From: a virus
Virus record (IMG/VR): IMGVR_UViG_3300042562_003539
Span: 1 to 64,000 of that record
Length of the DNA stretch: 64,000 nucleotides
Reading direction: 5' to 3' (one strand)
Shown piece by piece: positions 7,668-16,343 of the stretch. Each line of letters begins with the position of its first letter. Position 1 is the stretch's first letter. The notes beneath the pieces were generated by a model. It was not told the DNA's origin and searched no databases. It saw only the letters and a list, made by a program, of their open reading frames with translations. The translations under genes were made by a program, and so were the position numbers.

Positions 7668-7929
7668 GAAAAAACCTGTAGAAAAAGTATGCGGCAATTG
7701 TCTTTTGTACAACCATGAAAAAAAAGAATGTAAAGTTGCAGTTCTCGTCGAAGGACAAGAATATCATCTTCCTGTTTTCCATCGTGATAAATGTCATCTA
7801 GAACAACTAAATATACCAGTCCAACAAGTAAGATGGTGGGTCGAAGATGAAAACGGCAACCAAACTGAAGGCAATGGGACAGTAAAAGTAGAATATCCCA
7901 CGGGATTTTTCGGCGAAGAAAGGAAATAA
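7660..7929 (+). CDS. Hypothetical protein with Cys/His metal-binding motif
   Basis: An 89-residue protein. CGNCLLYNHEKKEC (residues 11-24) followed by FHRDKCHLEQL gives a Cys4/His pattern that could hold one zinc ion. The C-terminal half is a polar beta-like segment (VRWWVEDENGNQTEG). GGAG lies eight bases before the ATG. The stop overlaps the start of the next gene by one base, so the pair is co-translated. Function not recognised. Confidence 0.55.
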   Translation: MFKKKPVEKVCGNCLLYNHEKKECKVAVLVEGQEYHLPVFHRDKCHLEQLNIPVQQVRWWVEDENGNQTEGNGTVKVEYPTGFFGEERK

Positions 7930-8606
7930 TGGCTGGAAACTGTACTCCTCCTTATGCATGTGGAACAGGTGGGTTTTGCAATTGTAATTGCAAATGCATA
8001 CGTCCATGTGGGAATTATTCTTGTTGTGTCGAAAACATAACGTATAAATACACAATATATTTTAATTACGCTGAAAAACCATGCTGTCCAACAGCAACAG
8101 TAAATGTTGACATTGAATTTTTACTAGAAACCGATGGATGTTGCTTCACTCCATATGAAAGTCCACTCGGCACCATGATGGAACTTCGTGTAGTAGGAAA
8201 TGGAGTTCTCAAAATAACGCCGGGATCACATTATCAAGATTCAGGTTGTTTTTGTGTGCCAACTGATCTATCTTGTGATGTTCCGGGCACTAAACCAATA
8301 GTATATGCGACAATATTAAATATTACTACAGGATATTCTTGCACACTGTCAGAAGCAGCTGCATTGGCTGGAGAAAATCTAGAATGTGGCGTCAATGATT
8401 GTGATTCAATACAAATTTTTTTCCAACCAACTGCAAGCTGGCCGGGAACTTGTTGTTGTGCTGGTGGCCCTAGTGGATACATACTTGGCAATGATATTGG
8501 AAATACTTGCAGCAGTGGTATGCCCATGAGAAGAAATAGAACAACTATGCTTGGACTAAAATATCAAATTTTATCACGCATTAAAAAAGTTCGCTACAAG
8601 CCTTGA
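7929..8606 (+). CDS. Cysteine-rich hypothetical protein
   Basis: A 225-residue protein with about 23 cysteines. The first 35 residues carry a dense cluster (CNCNCKC, CC); more CC and CCC motifs occur at 50-70 and near 185, between beta-rich stretches. The tail is basic (RRNRTTMLGLKYQ...KKVRYKP). There is no signal peptide and no transmembrane segment. Disulphide-stabilised virion surface protein or metal-binding protein are both possible. It is coupled to the preceding small Cys protein and converges on the helicase gene with a 13-base overlap. Confidence 0.6.
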   Translation: MAGNCTPPYACGTGGFCNCNCKCIRPCGNYSCCVENITYKYTIYFNYAEKPCCPTATVNVDIEFLLETDGCCFTPYESPLGTMMELRVVGNGVLKITPGSHYQDSGCFCVPTDLSCDVPGTKPIVYATILNITTGYSCTLSEAAALAGENLECGVNDCDSIQIFFQPTASWPGTCCCAGGPSGYILGNDIGNTCSSGMPMRRNRTTMLGLKYQILSRIKKVRYKP

Positions 8607-10615
8607 GCCTGTTGAATAATTTTTTTAACTGCATCACCTTTCATATTAATTATTTTACCAAGTTTTTCTGCATCAGTATTAGCAATGTCTTTAGCAGTTT
8701 TTATTCCTGCATCATATAACTTATTGGCTCTAACACGTCCAATATTATCAATCTTACACAAATTAATCAAGTGTGCAGGAACACCATAAGCTATTCTTCC
8801 CTCAAGAGTTTTTAACCACCCAGAACGATTCCAAGAACCTCCCATGCTATCTAAAGCTATCAAAATCTGAGATAATCTATTGAAATCGAACTGTAAATTT
8901 CTTTGAAAGCTAGCCAAAGCTTGTGAGTTAGTGCCATTCAAGAGTGAATAGTAACAGTATCCAGCCTTAATGGCTCCATCGGCTAAGAATTTACCAGTAA
9001 ACTTCAATCTAGCCTGATTGGCGTACAAGCTCATTTCGTCTTTCTCTGCTTTGTTAACAATGTTAGACCTTTGACTGTCAATGTTGCCTAGTGCCAATGA
9101 AAGAAGATGATCATCATTCTCTTTTCCAGAATCAAACAAAGACTTGAAGTTAAAATACAAATCGCTTACATCAAAAGGACTTATGTAAAACATACTGGCA
9201 ACTTTGCCAATTGTTCTGGCATTCCACTTATCATCCTCTAAGCCAATGGCACCGCATTTTCTCAATAATTCAAGAGTAGAATCAACAACGCTATCATCGA
9301 ATGACTTATTTTGAAAATAAGCCAATGATCTTTTAAACCACTTGCGAACATCATCTGTGGTTTCAATTCCGCCAAAATAAATTTCACTAACCAAGTGAAA
9401 CGCCAATGTTTTATAATTATTGCCATATTTTTCGAGAAGCTGAGATTCTATTCTGTTCGGCTTGTTGAATTTTTGCTTATATAAACTCACTTGGCTTTCT
9501 GGAACAAGAACATAAGCATCTCCCATGGGATCGATGCCATATCTTCCTGATCTACCGCACATTTGAATAATTTCATGAGATTCGACTTCGTCAACACCAC
9601 GATTGACACCTAAGATAATCACTCTTCTGGCAGGCATATTAAGACCTGCTGCCAAAGTACTTGTTGCAACAACTACTTTGAATTTTGGATCGTTACGGAA
9701 TTTATCTTCTACTTTTGCTCTTTCTGCTGATTCGAGGTCAGAACTATGAAATTGGCAATCAATTCCTGCTGATTGAAGTTCTTTCTTCATCATTTCGCCA
9801 GTTCTTTTGGTATGAGTAAAGACGATGAACTTATCATCTTTATACCATTCGACAATATCCATTGCCTTATTGATTTTTTCTTGCTCTAGGAGATCATATC
9901 TTTTTATGCTGTCGTCATATGTTTCATAATGGATTGTAAGAGGAACAGGTCTATATTCTGACCTTAGAACAAATGTCTGCTTTTGATTAAGGCTATAACT
10001 TACCCATTCTGCAAGTTGTTCTACGTTTGGCATTGTTGCGGAAAGGAGAACGATTCTGGCAGTTGGATTGATTTGAGTGAATTTCATCAATCCGACTTCT
10101 AGGTGATCTCCACGATTTTGAACTCCGATTGTGTGGAATTCATCGATGACAAGAGTCCCAATTTTCTTGAGAAATTGACTTTGTTCTGAATTGTGTGATC
10201 TGCTTCTATGACTAAGCATTTCACTTGTCATGATGATAATATCGGCATCATCAAGCTCTTTGGTTCTTTCTTTGGTGAGTCTGTAATCGCCTGTGCAGAT
10301 GCTTATTTTTAGGTCAGAGAGGTGATATTCTGGATTTGTCCAATCGGTCACCTTTTCACGGGCCAAGGCTCTGAGAGGGGCAAGGAACATTCCTTTTCCT
10401 CCTCTTTCACGAATTTCTTGAGAGAGAAACTGTTCTGCAATCACGGTTTTACCAGCACTTGTCCTTGCTGCGACAAGTGTATTGCAGTCTTGATTATAGA
10501 AGTCCATGATCCTGCTTTGGACAGGATTGAATTTTTCAAATTTCCATTTAGCGAATGGAAATTCCGATGTGGCTACGCAAACATCTTGATCTGAAACTTT
10601 AATGATGGGCGGCAT
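8594..10615 (-). CDS. Ski2/Hel308-like superfamily 2 DNA helicase
   Basis: A 673-residue helicase. Motif I is ARTSAGKT (about 50-57), motif II is DEFH (158-161), motif III is LSATMPN, motif V is TSTLAAGLNMPA and motif VI is QMCGRSGRYG. A winged-helix and ratchet region follows, ending in helix-hairpin-helix elements (IDNIGRVRANKLYDAGI, then INMKGDAVKKII). This order is that of Ski2-like Hel308/Brr2 helicases, which unwind forked or lagging-strand DNA in 3'-5' direction. T4 phages use UvsW and Dda rather than this class; a UvsW-like gene is also present at 41.6 kb. Start follows AGAGG. Well supported as a helicase; the precise role is inferred. Confidence 0.88.
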   Translation of the reverse strand: MPPIIKVSDQDVCVATSEFPFAKWKFEKFNPVQSRIMDFYNQDCNTLVAARTSAGKTVIAEQFLSQEIRERGGKGMFLAPLRALAREKVTDWTNPEYHLSDLKISICTGDYRLTKERTKELDDADIIIMTSEMLSHRSRSHNSEQSQFLKKIGTLVIDEFHTIGVQNRGDHLEVGLMKFTQINPTARIVLLSATMPNVEQLAEWVSYSLNQKQTFVLRSEYRPVPLTIHYETYDDSIKRYDLLEQEKINKAMDIVEWYKDDKFIVFTHTKRTGEMMKKELQSAGIDCQFHSSDLESAERAKVEDKFRNDPKFKVVVATSTLAAGLNMPARRVIILGVNRGVDEVESHEIIQMCGRSGRYGIDPMGDAYVLVPESQVSLYKQKFNKPNRIESQLLEKYGNNYKTLAFHLVSEIYFGGIETTDDVRKWFKRSLAYFQNKSFDDSVVDSTLELLRKCGAIGLEDDKWNARTIGKVASMFYISPFDVSDLYFNFKSLFDSGKENDDHLLSLALGNIDSQRSNIVNKAEKDEMSLYANQARLKFTGKFLADGAIKAGYCYYSLLNGTNSQALASFQRNLQFDFNRLSQILIALDSMGGSWNRSGWLKTLEGRIAYGVPAHLINLCKIDNIGRVRANKLYDAGIKTAKDIANTDAEKLGKIINMKGDAVKKIIQQAQGL

Positions 10616-10636
10616 GACAACCTCTTGATTTTTTTG

Positions 10637-10664
10637 ATTATAGCAAATTAATCAAGGTTTTCAA
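10637..10664 (-). promoter_or_regulatory. Sigma-70-like promoter for the Ski2-like helicase
   Basis: On the - strand: TTGAAA, 16 bases, TATAAT, ending 22 bases before the helicase ATG. It overlaps the very end of the small membrane protein gene. Confidence 0.6.
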
Positions 10665-10882
10665 TATGGAATTTTATCATTGAACATATCGAGGATTTTT
10701 TTGTTCTCTTGGAATCTTCGGCCATCATTTTTATTTGTTGCTCTATCAAAGCTATCAAACATAATAATGGTGTCTGCTGCACCTTCACGATAGCCGTGAG
10801 ATTGTCCCCAATAAAATCCAAGAGCCAAGCAGGTAATACCAGCAAGGCTCATTGGAATTAAATGTAATGCGTACTTAATCAA
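10661..10882 (-). CDS. Small single-pass membrane protein
   Basis: A 73-residue protein with one hydrophobic helix (about residues 4-26, LIPMSLAGITCLALGFYWG) and a polar, charged C-terminal part. The N-in or N-out orientation cannot be told. Its start overlaps the previous gene stop by four bases (ATGA), which favours it over a competing frame in the same place. Small membrane proteins with one helix are common in phage early regions. No function recognised. Confidence 0.55.
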   Translation of the reverse strand: MIKYALHLIPMSLAGITCLALGFYWGQSHGYREGAADTIIMFDSFDRATNKNDGRRFQENKKILDMFNDKIPY

Positions 10883-11133
10883 GCAACTGCACCCAATCTT
10901 TTTTCATGTTCCTTATTAACTGCAAAGTAAACCATATCAATCATATCATACAATTCAAAACATCCATCCGCAGAATCGAACCATTTATCAATTTCTCTGA
11001 TGTTGCCGAGAAATTCAACTGATTCACCTAAATCGCCACCCAATCTTTGACTGAGTCTGCCATGTAAAAATCTAACATGGTCGTCAGAAAGTTTCAAGCA
11101 GAACTCTCTTAGATAAACTTCTGGCTTCTTCAT
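10879..11133 (-). CDS. Small hypothetical protein
   Basis: An 84-residue, largely helical protein (MKKPEVYLREFCLKLSDD...). I choose ATG 11133 because GTGAGG lies six bases upstream; an earlier GTG at 11145 would bury that ribosome site in coding sequence. It is divergent from the gene at 11157 with only 23 bases between starts. Function unknown. Confidence 0.55.
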   Translation of the reverse strand: MKKPEVYLREFCLKLSDDHVRFLHGRLSQRLGGDLGESVEFLGNIREIDKWFDSADGCFELYDMIDMVYFAVNKEHEKRLGAVA

Positions 11134-11156
11134 ATTTAACCTCACGGGAGAAAAGT

Positions 11157-11483
11157 GTGGATATTTTTAATGCTGACAAACTAGAATCTCTTTTAGTCGC
11201 CAACTGGACACACTTTATTAACAGTTCCAAGCTGATGGCGTATGTACTGAAAAACGTACAAGAAAACGCTAACTGCCTCGATATTATATCAAGCGAAAAA
11301 ATAAAAAACAAAGGTATACGAGTCACCTTATCAAGATTCCATTTAAATAAAAATGGATTCTTGATTTGGGTTGAATTTAATACGCCAGTTGCCAACAGCA
11401 AGTATGCTGAAGGTACAATGGAATTAAATTTAAGTTTTGATGGCACATTAAATTTCATTACCATGAATGGTAATTTAATTTAA
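11157..11483 (+). CDS. Hypothetical protein, GTG start
   Basis: A 108-residue protein starting at GTG 11157 with GGGAG ten bases upstream. The N-terminal half is helical (ADKLESLLVANWTHFINSS), and the C-terminal half looks like alternating beta strands (GIRVTLSRFHLN, FLIWVEFNTP, GTMELNLSF). No known motif. It converges on the next gene with a four-base overlap. Confidence 0.5.
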   Translation: MDIFNADKLESLLVANWTHFINSSKLMAYVLKNVQENANCLDIISSEKIKNKGIRVTLSRFHLNKNGFLIWVEFNTPVANSKYAEGTMELNLSFDGTLNFITMNGNLI

Positions 11484-11779
11484 ACAACATCCAATCTTCT
11501 GATATTATCGCCGTCTCTGTCTATAAATTTATCTTCAAAAACCAAAACTCTCTCATCATCTGAGAATCTTAAGCCCATATTATACGCATCCAAACTTGTT
11601 GATCTTCCCTCTCTGGAGGCAATGACCCAACAATAATCATCTTTTCTTACTAATTCTCCATTTTTATTTTCTTGAGTAGTACCAATTTCCAATTTAACGC
11701 TATCTGGCAGAAGTATCTCTAGTTGTCCGTACTTTAGAAGATGCTCTACAATAAGAGCCTGAATTTTTCTTTTTTTCAT
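11480..11779 (-). CDS. Hypothetical protein
   Basis: A 99-residue protein with a basic helical start (MKKRKIQALIVEHLLKYG) that could be a small DNA-binding element, followed by a beta-rich acidic part. GAGGG precedes the ATG. The gap upstream (11780-11888) contains a weak TTAACA-17-TATATA promoter-like pair on this strand and a short CGTCA/TGACG hairpin. Not recognised. Confidence 0.5.
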   Translation of the reverse strand: MKKRKIQALIVEHLLKYGQLEILLPDSVKLEIGTTQENKNGELVRKDDYCWVIASREGRSTSLDAYNMGLRFSDDERVLVFEDKFIDRDGDNIRRLDVV

Positions 11780-11888
11780 GTTTGGACCCTCGTTAAAGGA
11801 AAACGTCAGTATATGACGCTGCGAAGTTATATATTGTTTTTTTATTTGATTGTTAAAATCTTCGCACCAAACTTCATGTTTTGAAAAA

Positions 11889-12353
11889 TTAAAAGAAATC
11901 TACATTTTTAGGTTGCATGTATATATACTGGAACCCTTCATACTCGCAAGATTCTGTGTCATATTGATTGGGAATTGGAACTGGTTTTTCAGATCTATCT
12001 AAGCAAACAGACCAAATATAAATCTTCCTATGATCTTTAAAAATTTCAATTAATGATAAGTGCTTTGACCCAAGAAATCTTTTGCCAATTTTGCAAATTA
12101 AATTAAATGGCAAGAATGGGTGTTTTGTGTTATGAATTTGTAGAGTTTCAATAAGATATTCATTGTAATCTGATTTTTGATAATGTAAAAAAAGATTATA
12201 ACCATCTATGGTAACTTCTCTTGCCTTGAAGATTGCCAAATCATCCTCCCAAGTAATCAGTGTTTTGGGATAATTAAAAGGAACAAGTACATTGCCAAGG
12301 TTTTTCATTTCCTTGATTATTTCATCAAGTTTTGATGATTTGCAAAAACTCAT
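11889..12353 (-). CDS. Hypothetical protein
   Basis: A 154-residue protein with mixed helices and strands, aromatic-rich in its last third (IYIWSVCLDRSE, EYEGFQYIYMQP). TAAGG precedes the ATG. It follows the amidoligase gene by 25 bases on the same strand and may be co-transcribed. Partner genes of amidoligases are often small uncharacterised proteins, so a link is possible but not shown. Confidence 0.5.
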   Translation of the reverse strand: MSFCKSSKLDEIIKEMKNLGNVLVPFNYPKTLITWEDDLAIFKAREVTIDGYNLFLHYQKSDYNEYLIETLQIHNTKHPFLPFNLICKIGKRFLGSKHLSLIEIFKDHRKIYIWSVCLDRSEKPVPIPNQYDTESCEYEGFQYIYMQPKNVDFF

Positions 12354-12378
12354 AAAACCTTAAGTTTAATTAACAATG

Positions 12379-13401
12379 TTATATACGAAAATTAGGATTA
12401 AATATATCATCATAATTTATTGACATTTCGCCATACTCAGAACACATATCTTCAATTTCTTTTTGAGCAAACCTTCTAGCACTACTACCCATTATACCAT
12501 TTGATTTTTCATAATTGCAATTTAAATGCAAACGATCAAGAAACCATTCATATACTTGAGTCAATCCCGGTGAAAGATTGTATTTTGAATTGAATCCAAG
12601 AAAATCAAAAACATCTCGTGGATCAAGCCAACAATAACCAGACCAAGGATCTCCAGAGTAATAAGAGTTTGGCACGCCAAACTTTAAGGCTCTATCAATA
12701 AAATGTAATAAAAGTCTGATGTAATTCTTTGCCGTCCATGGATCAAGACAGCATTCTCCATCCATGATTCTAAACTCAATCGTTTTTCGTTTGTTGTTGT
12801 AATAATGATAAGTGTTAATTGTATAATACTTGCAGCAACCAAGCTTGCGAATCAAATAATCATTAGAATGAAATCCATCTTCAACTCTTTCAAAAATTTC
12901 CGATTGCCCCAGCAACTGACAATACTGATTGCGCTTGCGGCTTGTTGGCATTGAATCCATAAAAACTGGCTCACATTTAATCCACCAAGTAATAATGTTT
13001 GCCAATTCTTGCTCGCTAAGATCACTCACATCAACATGAACGTGAAAGCTGCATCTTTCATCAGCATTGATTTTATTATCGTTCCCAAGCGCATCAATTA
13101 CCTTACAAGTTTCCATAAGTCCAGCCCAGCCCTTAAGCACTGGTGTGCATATTTCGATGCCACAACTACTGTCAGGTTTGATAATCCAATCACTATTGTT
13201 GTGGTCATATGCCCATTTGTGTATTTTAACTATTTTTTCAGAAGATTTTTGTACTAAATTTGCTACATAATATGTGCCTTCTGGCAATATTCCATCATTG
13301 TGACCAAGCGGCCTATTCCTAAAATCAAATGCATTGATTTCAATTTCCGCACCAAATCTTCGGAGGTTGTTTATATCAATATTTTCTTTGATAAATTCCA
13401 T
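12379..13401 (-). CDS. Amidoligase-family (COOH-NH2 ligase) enzyme
   Basis: A 340-residue protein with the amidoligase/glutamine synthetase-like layout: RRFGAEIEINAFDF near the start (Glu pair for metal), DSSCGIEICTPVL, then CSFHVHVD and KTIEFRIMDG (Glu/Arg of the second metal and substrate site). The family joins carboxyl and amine groups at the expense of ATP, making amide cross-links on peptides, proteins or cell-wall material; phage members have been noted but substrates are mostly unknown. ATG 13401 is chosen because AGGGGG sits six bases upstream. A good promoter precedes it. Confident on family, not on substrate. Confidence 0.78.
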   Translation of the reverse strand: MEFIKENIDINNLRRFGAEIEINAFDFRNRPLGHNDGILPEGTYYVANLVQKSSEKIVKIHKWAYDHNNSDWIIKPDSSCGIEICTPVLKGWAGLMETCKVIDALGNDNKINADERCSFHVHVDVSDLSEQELANIITWWIKCEPVFMDSMPTSRKRNQYCQLLGQSEIFERVEDGFHSNDYLIRKLGCCKYYTINTYHYYNNKRKTIEFRIMDGECCLDPWTAKNYIRLLLHFIDRALKFGVPNSYYSGDPWSGYCWLDPRDVFDFLGFNSKYNLSPGLTQVYEWFLDRLHLNCNYEKSNGIMGSSARRFAQKEIEDMCSEYGEMSINYDDIFNPNFRI

Positions 13402-13419
13402 CGAAAACCCCCTGTTCAC

Positions 13420-13448
13420 ATTATAAGAATAGCAACTTTGAGTAGCAA
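13420..13448 (-). promoter_or_regulatory. Sigma-70-like promoter for the amidoligase gene
   Basis: On the - strand: TTGCTA, 17 bases, TATAAT, ending 19 bases before the ATG at 13401. A + strand TATAAT at 13465-13470 may serve the divergent gene at 13509, but its -35 is poor. Confidence 0.5.
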
Positions 13449-13508
13449 TTTATTAAATCAAACCTATAATTATTTACAAAGGCGTCGTAAAGACACAAGG
13501 AGCAATAC

Positions 13509-13967
13509 ATGAAATGCCTCTTAATTGAAACTAAAGATAAAAGAAAATTTTTCACTCATAAGAAAAATTTCAGTCAACTTATTGAATTTTGCAAAATTTT
13601 TAAAGCAAATTTATCAATAGTCAACATGAAAGAAGGTGCGATTTTAGATCTAGAAGAATTAGTTCCTGCTCTTTGCAACCCAAAACAAAAAAAACAAAAC
13701 TATGAATATGTCGTTATAGAAAATAAAATTTCACCATGTTGTGAAAAACCAAACAAACGTGAAATGGCAAAAAAAATTCAAAACAATATTAAAAATAATT
13801 TTTTAAGTAATAAAATAATTGTTTTGAAAGAACTTAAAGGAAAATATAACAAATATGGTTTTAGTGACGCAAATCTTTGCAATTATGTAAAGAAAATTAA
13901 AAACGAACTTTCAAAAGAAGGATATACTTTTTCAAAAATAGCAGCAGGAGCATATAAAATTTTATGA
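13509..13967 (+). CDS. Hypothetical protein, possible winged-helix C-terminus
   Basis: A 152-residue basic protein. The first 60 residues form a small alpha/beta unit (MKCLLIETKDKRKFFTHKKN, then LSIVNMKEGAILDLEELV). The last 60 residues (IIVLKELKGKYNKYGFSDANL, then LSKEGYTFSKIAAGAYKI) alternate helices and a beta wing, as in winged-helix DNA-binding domains. AAGGAG precedes the ATG. The stop overlaps the start of the glycosyltransferase by four bases. A regulatory role is a guess. Confidence 0.55.
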   Translation: MKCLLIETKDKRKFFTHKKNFSQLIEFCKIFKANLSIVNMKEGAILDLEELVPALCNPKQKKQNYEYVVIENKISPCCEKPNKREMAKKIQNNIKNNFLSNKIIVLKELKGKYNKYGFSDANLCNYVKKIKNELSKEGYTFSKIAAGAYKIL

Positions 13968-15016
13968 AATATGATATAGACATTGTTGTTCCTGTAGAAA
14001 CATCAAATAGAACCATCAAAACAAGAATTAATGATTTTAAAAAATATGGGTTTATTAATACAAATAAAATTAAAGCACGATTGAACTTGCTGGCCAGTGA
14101 AGACAATAATGACGAATTTGAATGGCTAAGTACTGGGTGGCCAGAAAATATTGAAATAAATATAATTCATTGCCCCTACAACCATGTCGCTCAAAAGATT
14201 TATTACTTTTATCATAAGTATCTAAAAGCCGATATAGCTAAATGGTATATGAGAATAGATGAAGATAGCGTCAATGATCTTGAAGGGTTAATTCAAAATT
14301 TAGATCGGTATTTTGATTATGAGAGAGAATATCATATTGCAAGTAGATTGCTTTATGACATTTACCCATTAGATCAAAAGCTTTTAACAATACTTGGTTT
14401 TGGCTGGTGGTATCGTAATAGTACATTATGGCCAAACATTGAATCACCAGCACATGAACAAGAAATCAGCATTACCAGTAATGCCGCAATCAAAAAAGTC
14501 ACCGAAAACCCAAAAGCCAATAAGTATTTTCAACTAAGAAAAGAATTTCCCGAAGGATATGGCGATCACGGTCTTTGTCATGCTTTGCGAATGTCGAAAA
14601 TTTATGGAGTAGAAGTCAAATTTATAAGTCACGAAAGTGACTTATGGCTTCACAGTTATTTTGGTGGCCACAAAAATCACGTCCACTGGGTTGGTAGAGA
14701 CAAATGTCCCAAATATATGGAATGGATGGACTATTACGAAAAAACAACTTTTTCAGAAATTGAAAATAAAGTATTCTTAATTGAAGATAAAGAAAATAAA
14801 AATGCAAATAAACTTGTAAAGTTTTTCCCAGATCAAAAAATTAAATTATATAATGAAATAACTTCTGATTCAGAAAACAATAACACAGTAGGACTATGGT
14901 GTAAAAAAGAAGACAAAATAATCATTATTCTTGATAGCCTACAAAAAGTTGCACACTTTACAAAAAATAATGACATTTATACTTATGAAAAAATTTCTAT
15001 GATAGAAATCAATTAG
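13964..15016 (+). CDS. GT-A-like glycosyltransferase
   Basis: A 350-residue protein. The start (YDIDIVVPVETSNRTIKT) is a Rossmann-like strand and loop as in GT-A enzymes, and WYMRIDEDSVNDLEGLI around residues 91-107 gives the acidic D-x-D-type metal/nucleotide-sugar site. The last 90 residues (from about 260) look like a small separate domain. Together this suggests transfer of a sugar from a nucleotide donor, with unknown acceptor. The gene overlaps the previous stop by four bases and ends inside a perfect terminator hairpin. Confidence 0.65.
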   Translation: MKYDIDIVVPVETSNRTIKTRINDFKKYGFINTNKIKARLNLLASEDNNDEFEWLSTGWPENIEINIIHCPYNHVAQKIYYFYHKYLKADIAKWYMRIDEDSVNDLEGLIQNLDRYFDYEREYHIASRLLYDIYPLDQKLLTILGFGWWYRNSTLWPNIESPAHEQEISITSNAAIKKVTENPKANKYFQLRKEFPEGYGDHGLCHALRMSKIYGVEVKFISHESDLWLHSYFGGHKNHVHWVGRDKCPKYMEWMDYYEKTTFSEIENKVFLIEDKENKNANKLVKFFPDQKIKLYNEITSDSENNNTVGLWCKKEDKIIIILDSLQKVAHFTKNNDIYTYEKISMIEIN

Positions 15017-15043
15017 GAGGCAGCAATTTGCTGCCTCCTAATT
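15011..15043. terminator. Bidirectional terminator hairpin
   Basis: AATTAGGAGGCAGC (15011-15024) pairs perfectly with GCTGCCTCCTAATT (15030-15043) around a five-base loop. It lies between convergent genes ending at 15016 and 15050 and includes the TAG of the upstream gene, so it can stop transcription from both sides. Confidence 0.85.
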
Positions 15044-15049
15044 TTCTCA

Positions 15050-16267
15050 TTATCCTTCCAATTCTTCGTCGATACTTTCATCGTCATAAGAATCAGTTTC
15101 GCTTAATTCAACATCAGAATCATCTTCTGCCCTACTAGCAATAGCCAGCTTATAAGGCTCAAGATACGCATCGACCTGATCAGATGAATTAGCATCAATG
15201 AGTGCTGGACACTTCAATAAAATGTCCATGGGTACATCGTTACGATCCATACTTGCACGGAATTTAACTTCTTCGCCATTAGAAAAAGCAGGCTTGACCT
15301 TGAATGATCCTGTTCCTGCAATTTCAATCCTATCAGCATCTAACAAACAAGAAAGAAGACCACTAATTGGATTAATTCCCTTATCAAAAAGAAGCTGAAC
15401 ATTCTCAGACTCCACAAAAGGTCTGTGAGTCTTGTTTTTAACATTCTTGAGCTTCACATTGATGCCAAGAATCTTCTTCTTCTTAGCACTTATCTTCTTT
15501 TCTATTTTCTGCATTGTCTTGGTTTCAAGACGACAAGACGCATAGAAAGGAAGGGCATTTCCACCACCAGCAGTTGTTTTGGTGGGAATGTAAGTTCCAA
15601 TTTTATCACGAGTCTGATTGAGAATCACAACTGTTGCGTTGTGTTTCTCCATGACCGTGTTAAGTTTTCTTAATTCTCTTGAGCAAATTTTAGCTCTTTC
15701 TCCGGGTTGTTCATTTCCGCCTACTATCTTCTTGAACTGTTCTTTCGTGTAGTTTTCTGGCAATGCAACTTCACGAAGTTCACGGGCAGAAGGACTTACC
15801 CCAATCGAGTCATAAACAATGACGATTGGGACTTCATTGTTCGTTTTTTCACGGGCTTTTTCAATAACCCTATACATTGTTGAAAAAACTGCTTCCAGTG
15901 TTTCTGGAGTATGTCTTACAATTCGCTTCAGATTACAATGGCTTGCAATCTGAATGAATTCTTTATTGGCGCTATTCTCACAGTCCATAAGAATAGGAAT
16001 GCCTTTGACTTTCTGTGTGCCGAACAAAATATTGGCACCGAGCAGAGACTTGGATGAACTGTTTGGACCGTATATTTCAGTCAATTTTCCACCGGGAATT
16101 CCTCCCGTGATGAATTGACCTGAACAAATATAATTAAGTGCTAGACTTCCTGTGTCAACGAAATACTTAACTGAGTCGATTGCATCAAGAACATCGCCTC
16201 CAGTTTCTTCTGCGAGATTTTCAAAAAAATTATCATCAACGCCTTCACTTGCTTTTTTCTTTGCCAT
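15050..16267 (-). CDS. uvsX: UvsX/RecA-like recombinase
   Basis: A 405-residue strand-exchange ATPase. The P-loop is GPNSSSKS (67-74); like T4 UvsX (GPSKSFKS) it lacks the Gly before Lys found in bacterial RecA (GPESSGKT). Walker B region is VPIVIVYDSIG, followed by a long L1 region and a VVILNQTRDKIGT strand with the TAGGGNALPFYASCRLE loop shared by RecA proteins. The C-terminal 30 residues are very acidic, as in RecA. It would coat ssDNA and drive recombination-dependent replication with gp32 and a UvsY-type mediator. ATG 16267 follows AAGGTGG; in-frame residues upstream lie in the terminator. It is read after ssb through a terminator. Confidence 0.92.
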   Translation of the reverse strand: MAKKKASEGVDDNFFENLAEETGGDVLDAIDSVKYFVDTGSLALNYICSGQFITGGIPGGKLTEIYGPNSSSKSLLGANILFGTQKVKGIPILMDCENSANKEFIQIASHCNLKRIVRHTPETLEAVFSTMYRVIEKAREKTNNEVPIVIVYDSIGVSPSARELREVALPENYTKEQFKKIVGGNEQPGERAKICSRELRKLNTVMEKHNATVVILNQTRDKIGTYIPTKTTAGGGNALPFYASCRLETKTMQKIEKKISAKKKKILGINVKLKNVKNKTHRPFVESENVQLLFDKGINPISGLLSCLLDADRIEIAGTGSFKVKPAFSNGEEVKFRASMDRNDVPMDILLKCPALIDANSSDQVDAYLEPYKLAIASRAEDDSDVELSETDSYDDESIDEELEG

Positions 16268-16300
16268 AACACACCACCTTATGTTGAGAGAATGAAAAAA

Positions 16301-16334
16301 AATGGGTGTCCAGATTATGCTCTGGACACCCATT
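16301..16334 (-). terminator. Intrinsic terminator between ssb and uvsX
   Basis: AATGGGTGTCCAGA (16301-16314) and TCTGGACACCCATT (16321-16334) form a 14-bp perfect stem with a six-base loop; on the - strand a run of eight T follows. It sits directly after the ssb stop and 33 bases before the uvsX start. No separate uvsX promoter is visible, so uvsX may depend on read-through. Confidence 0.85.
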
Positions 16335-16343
16335 CTGTTTTGA

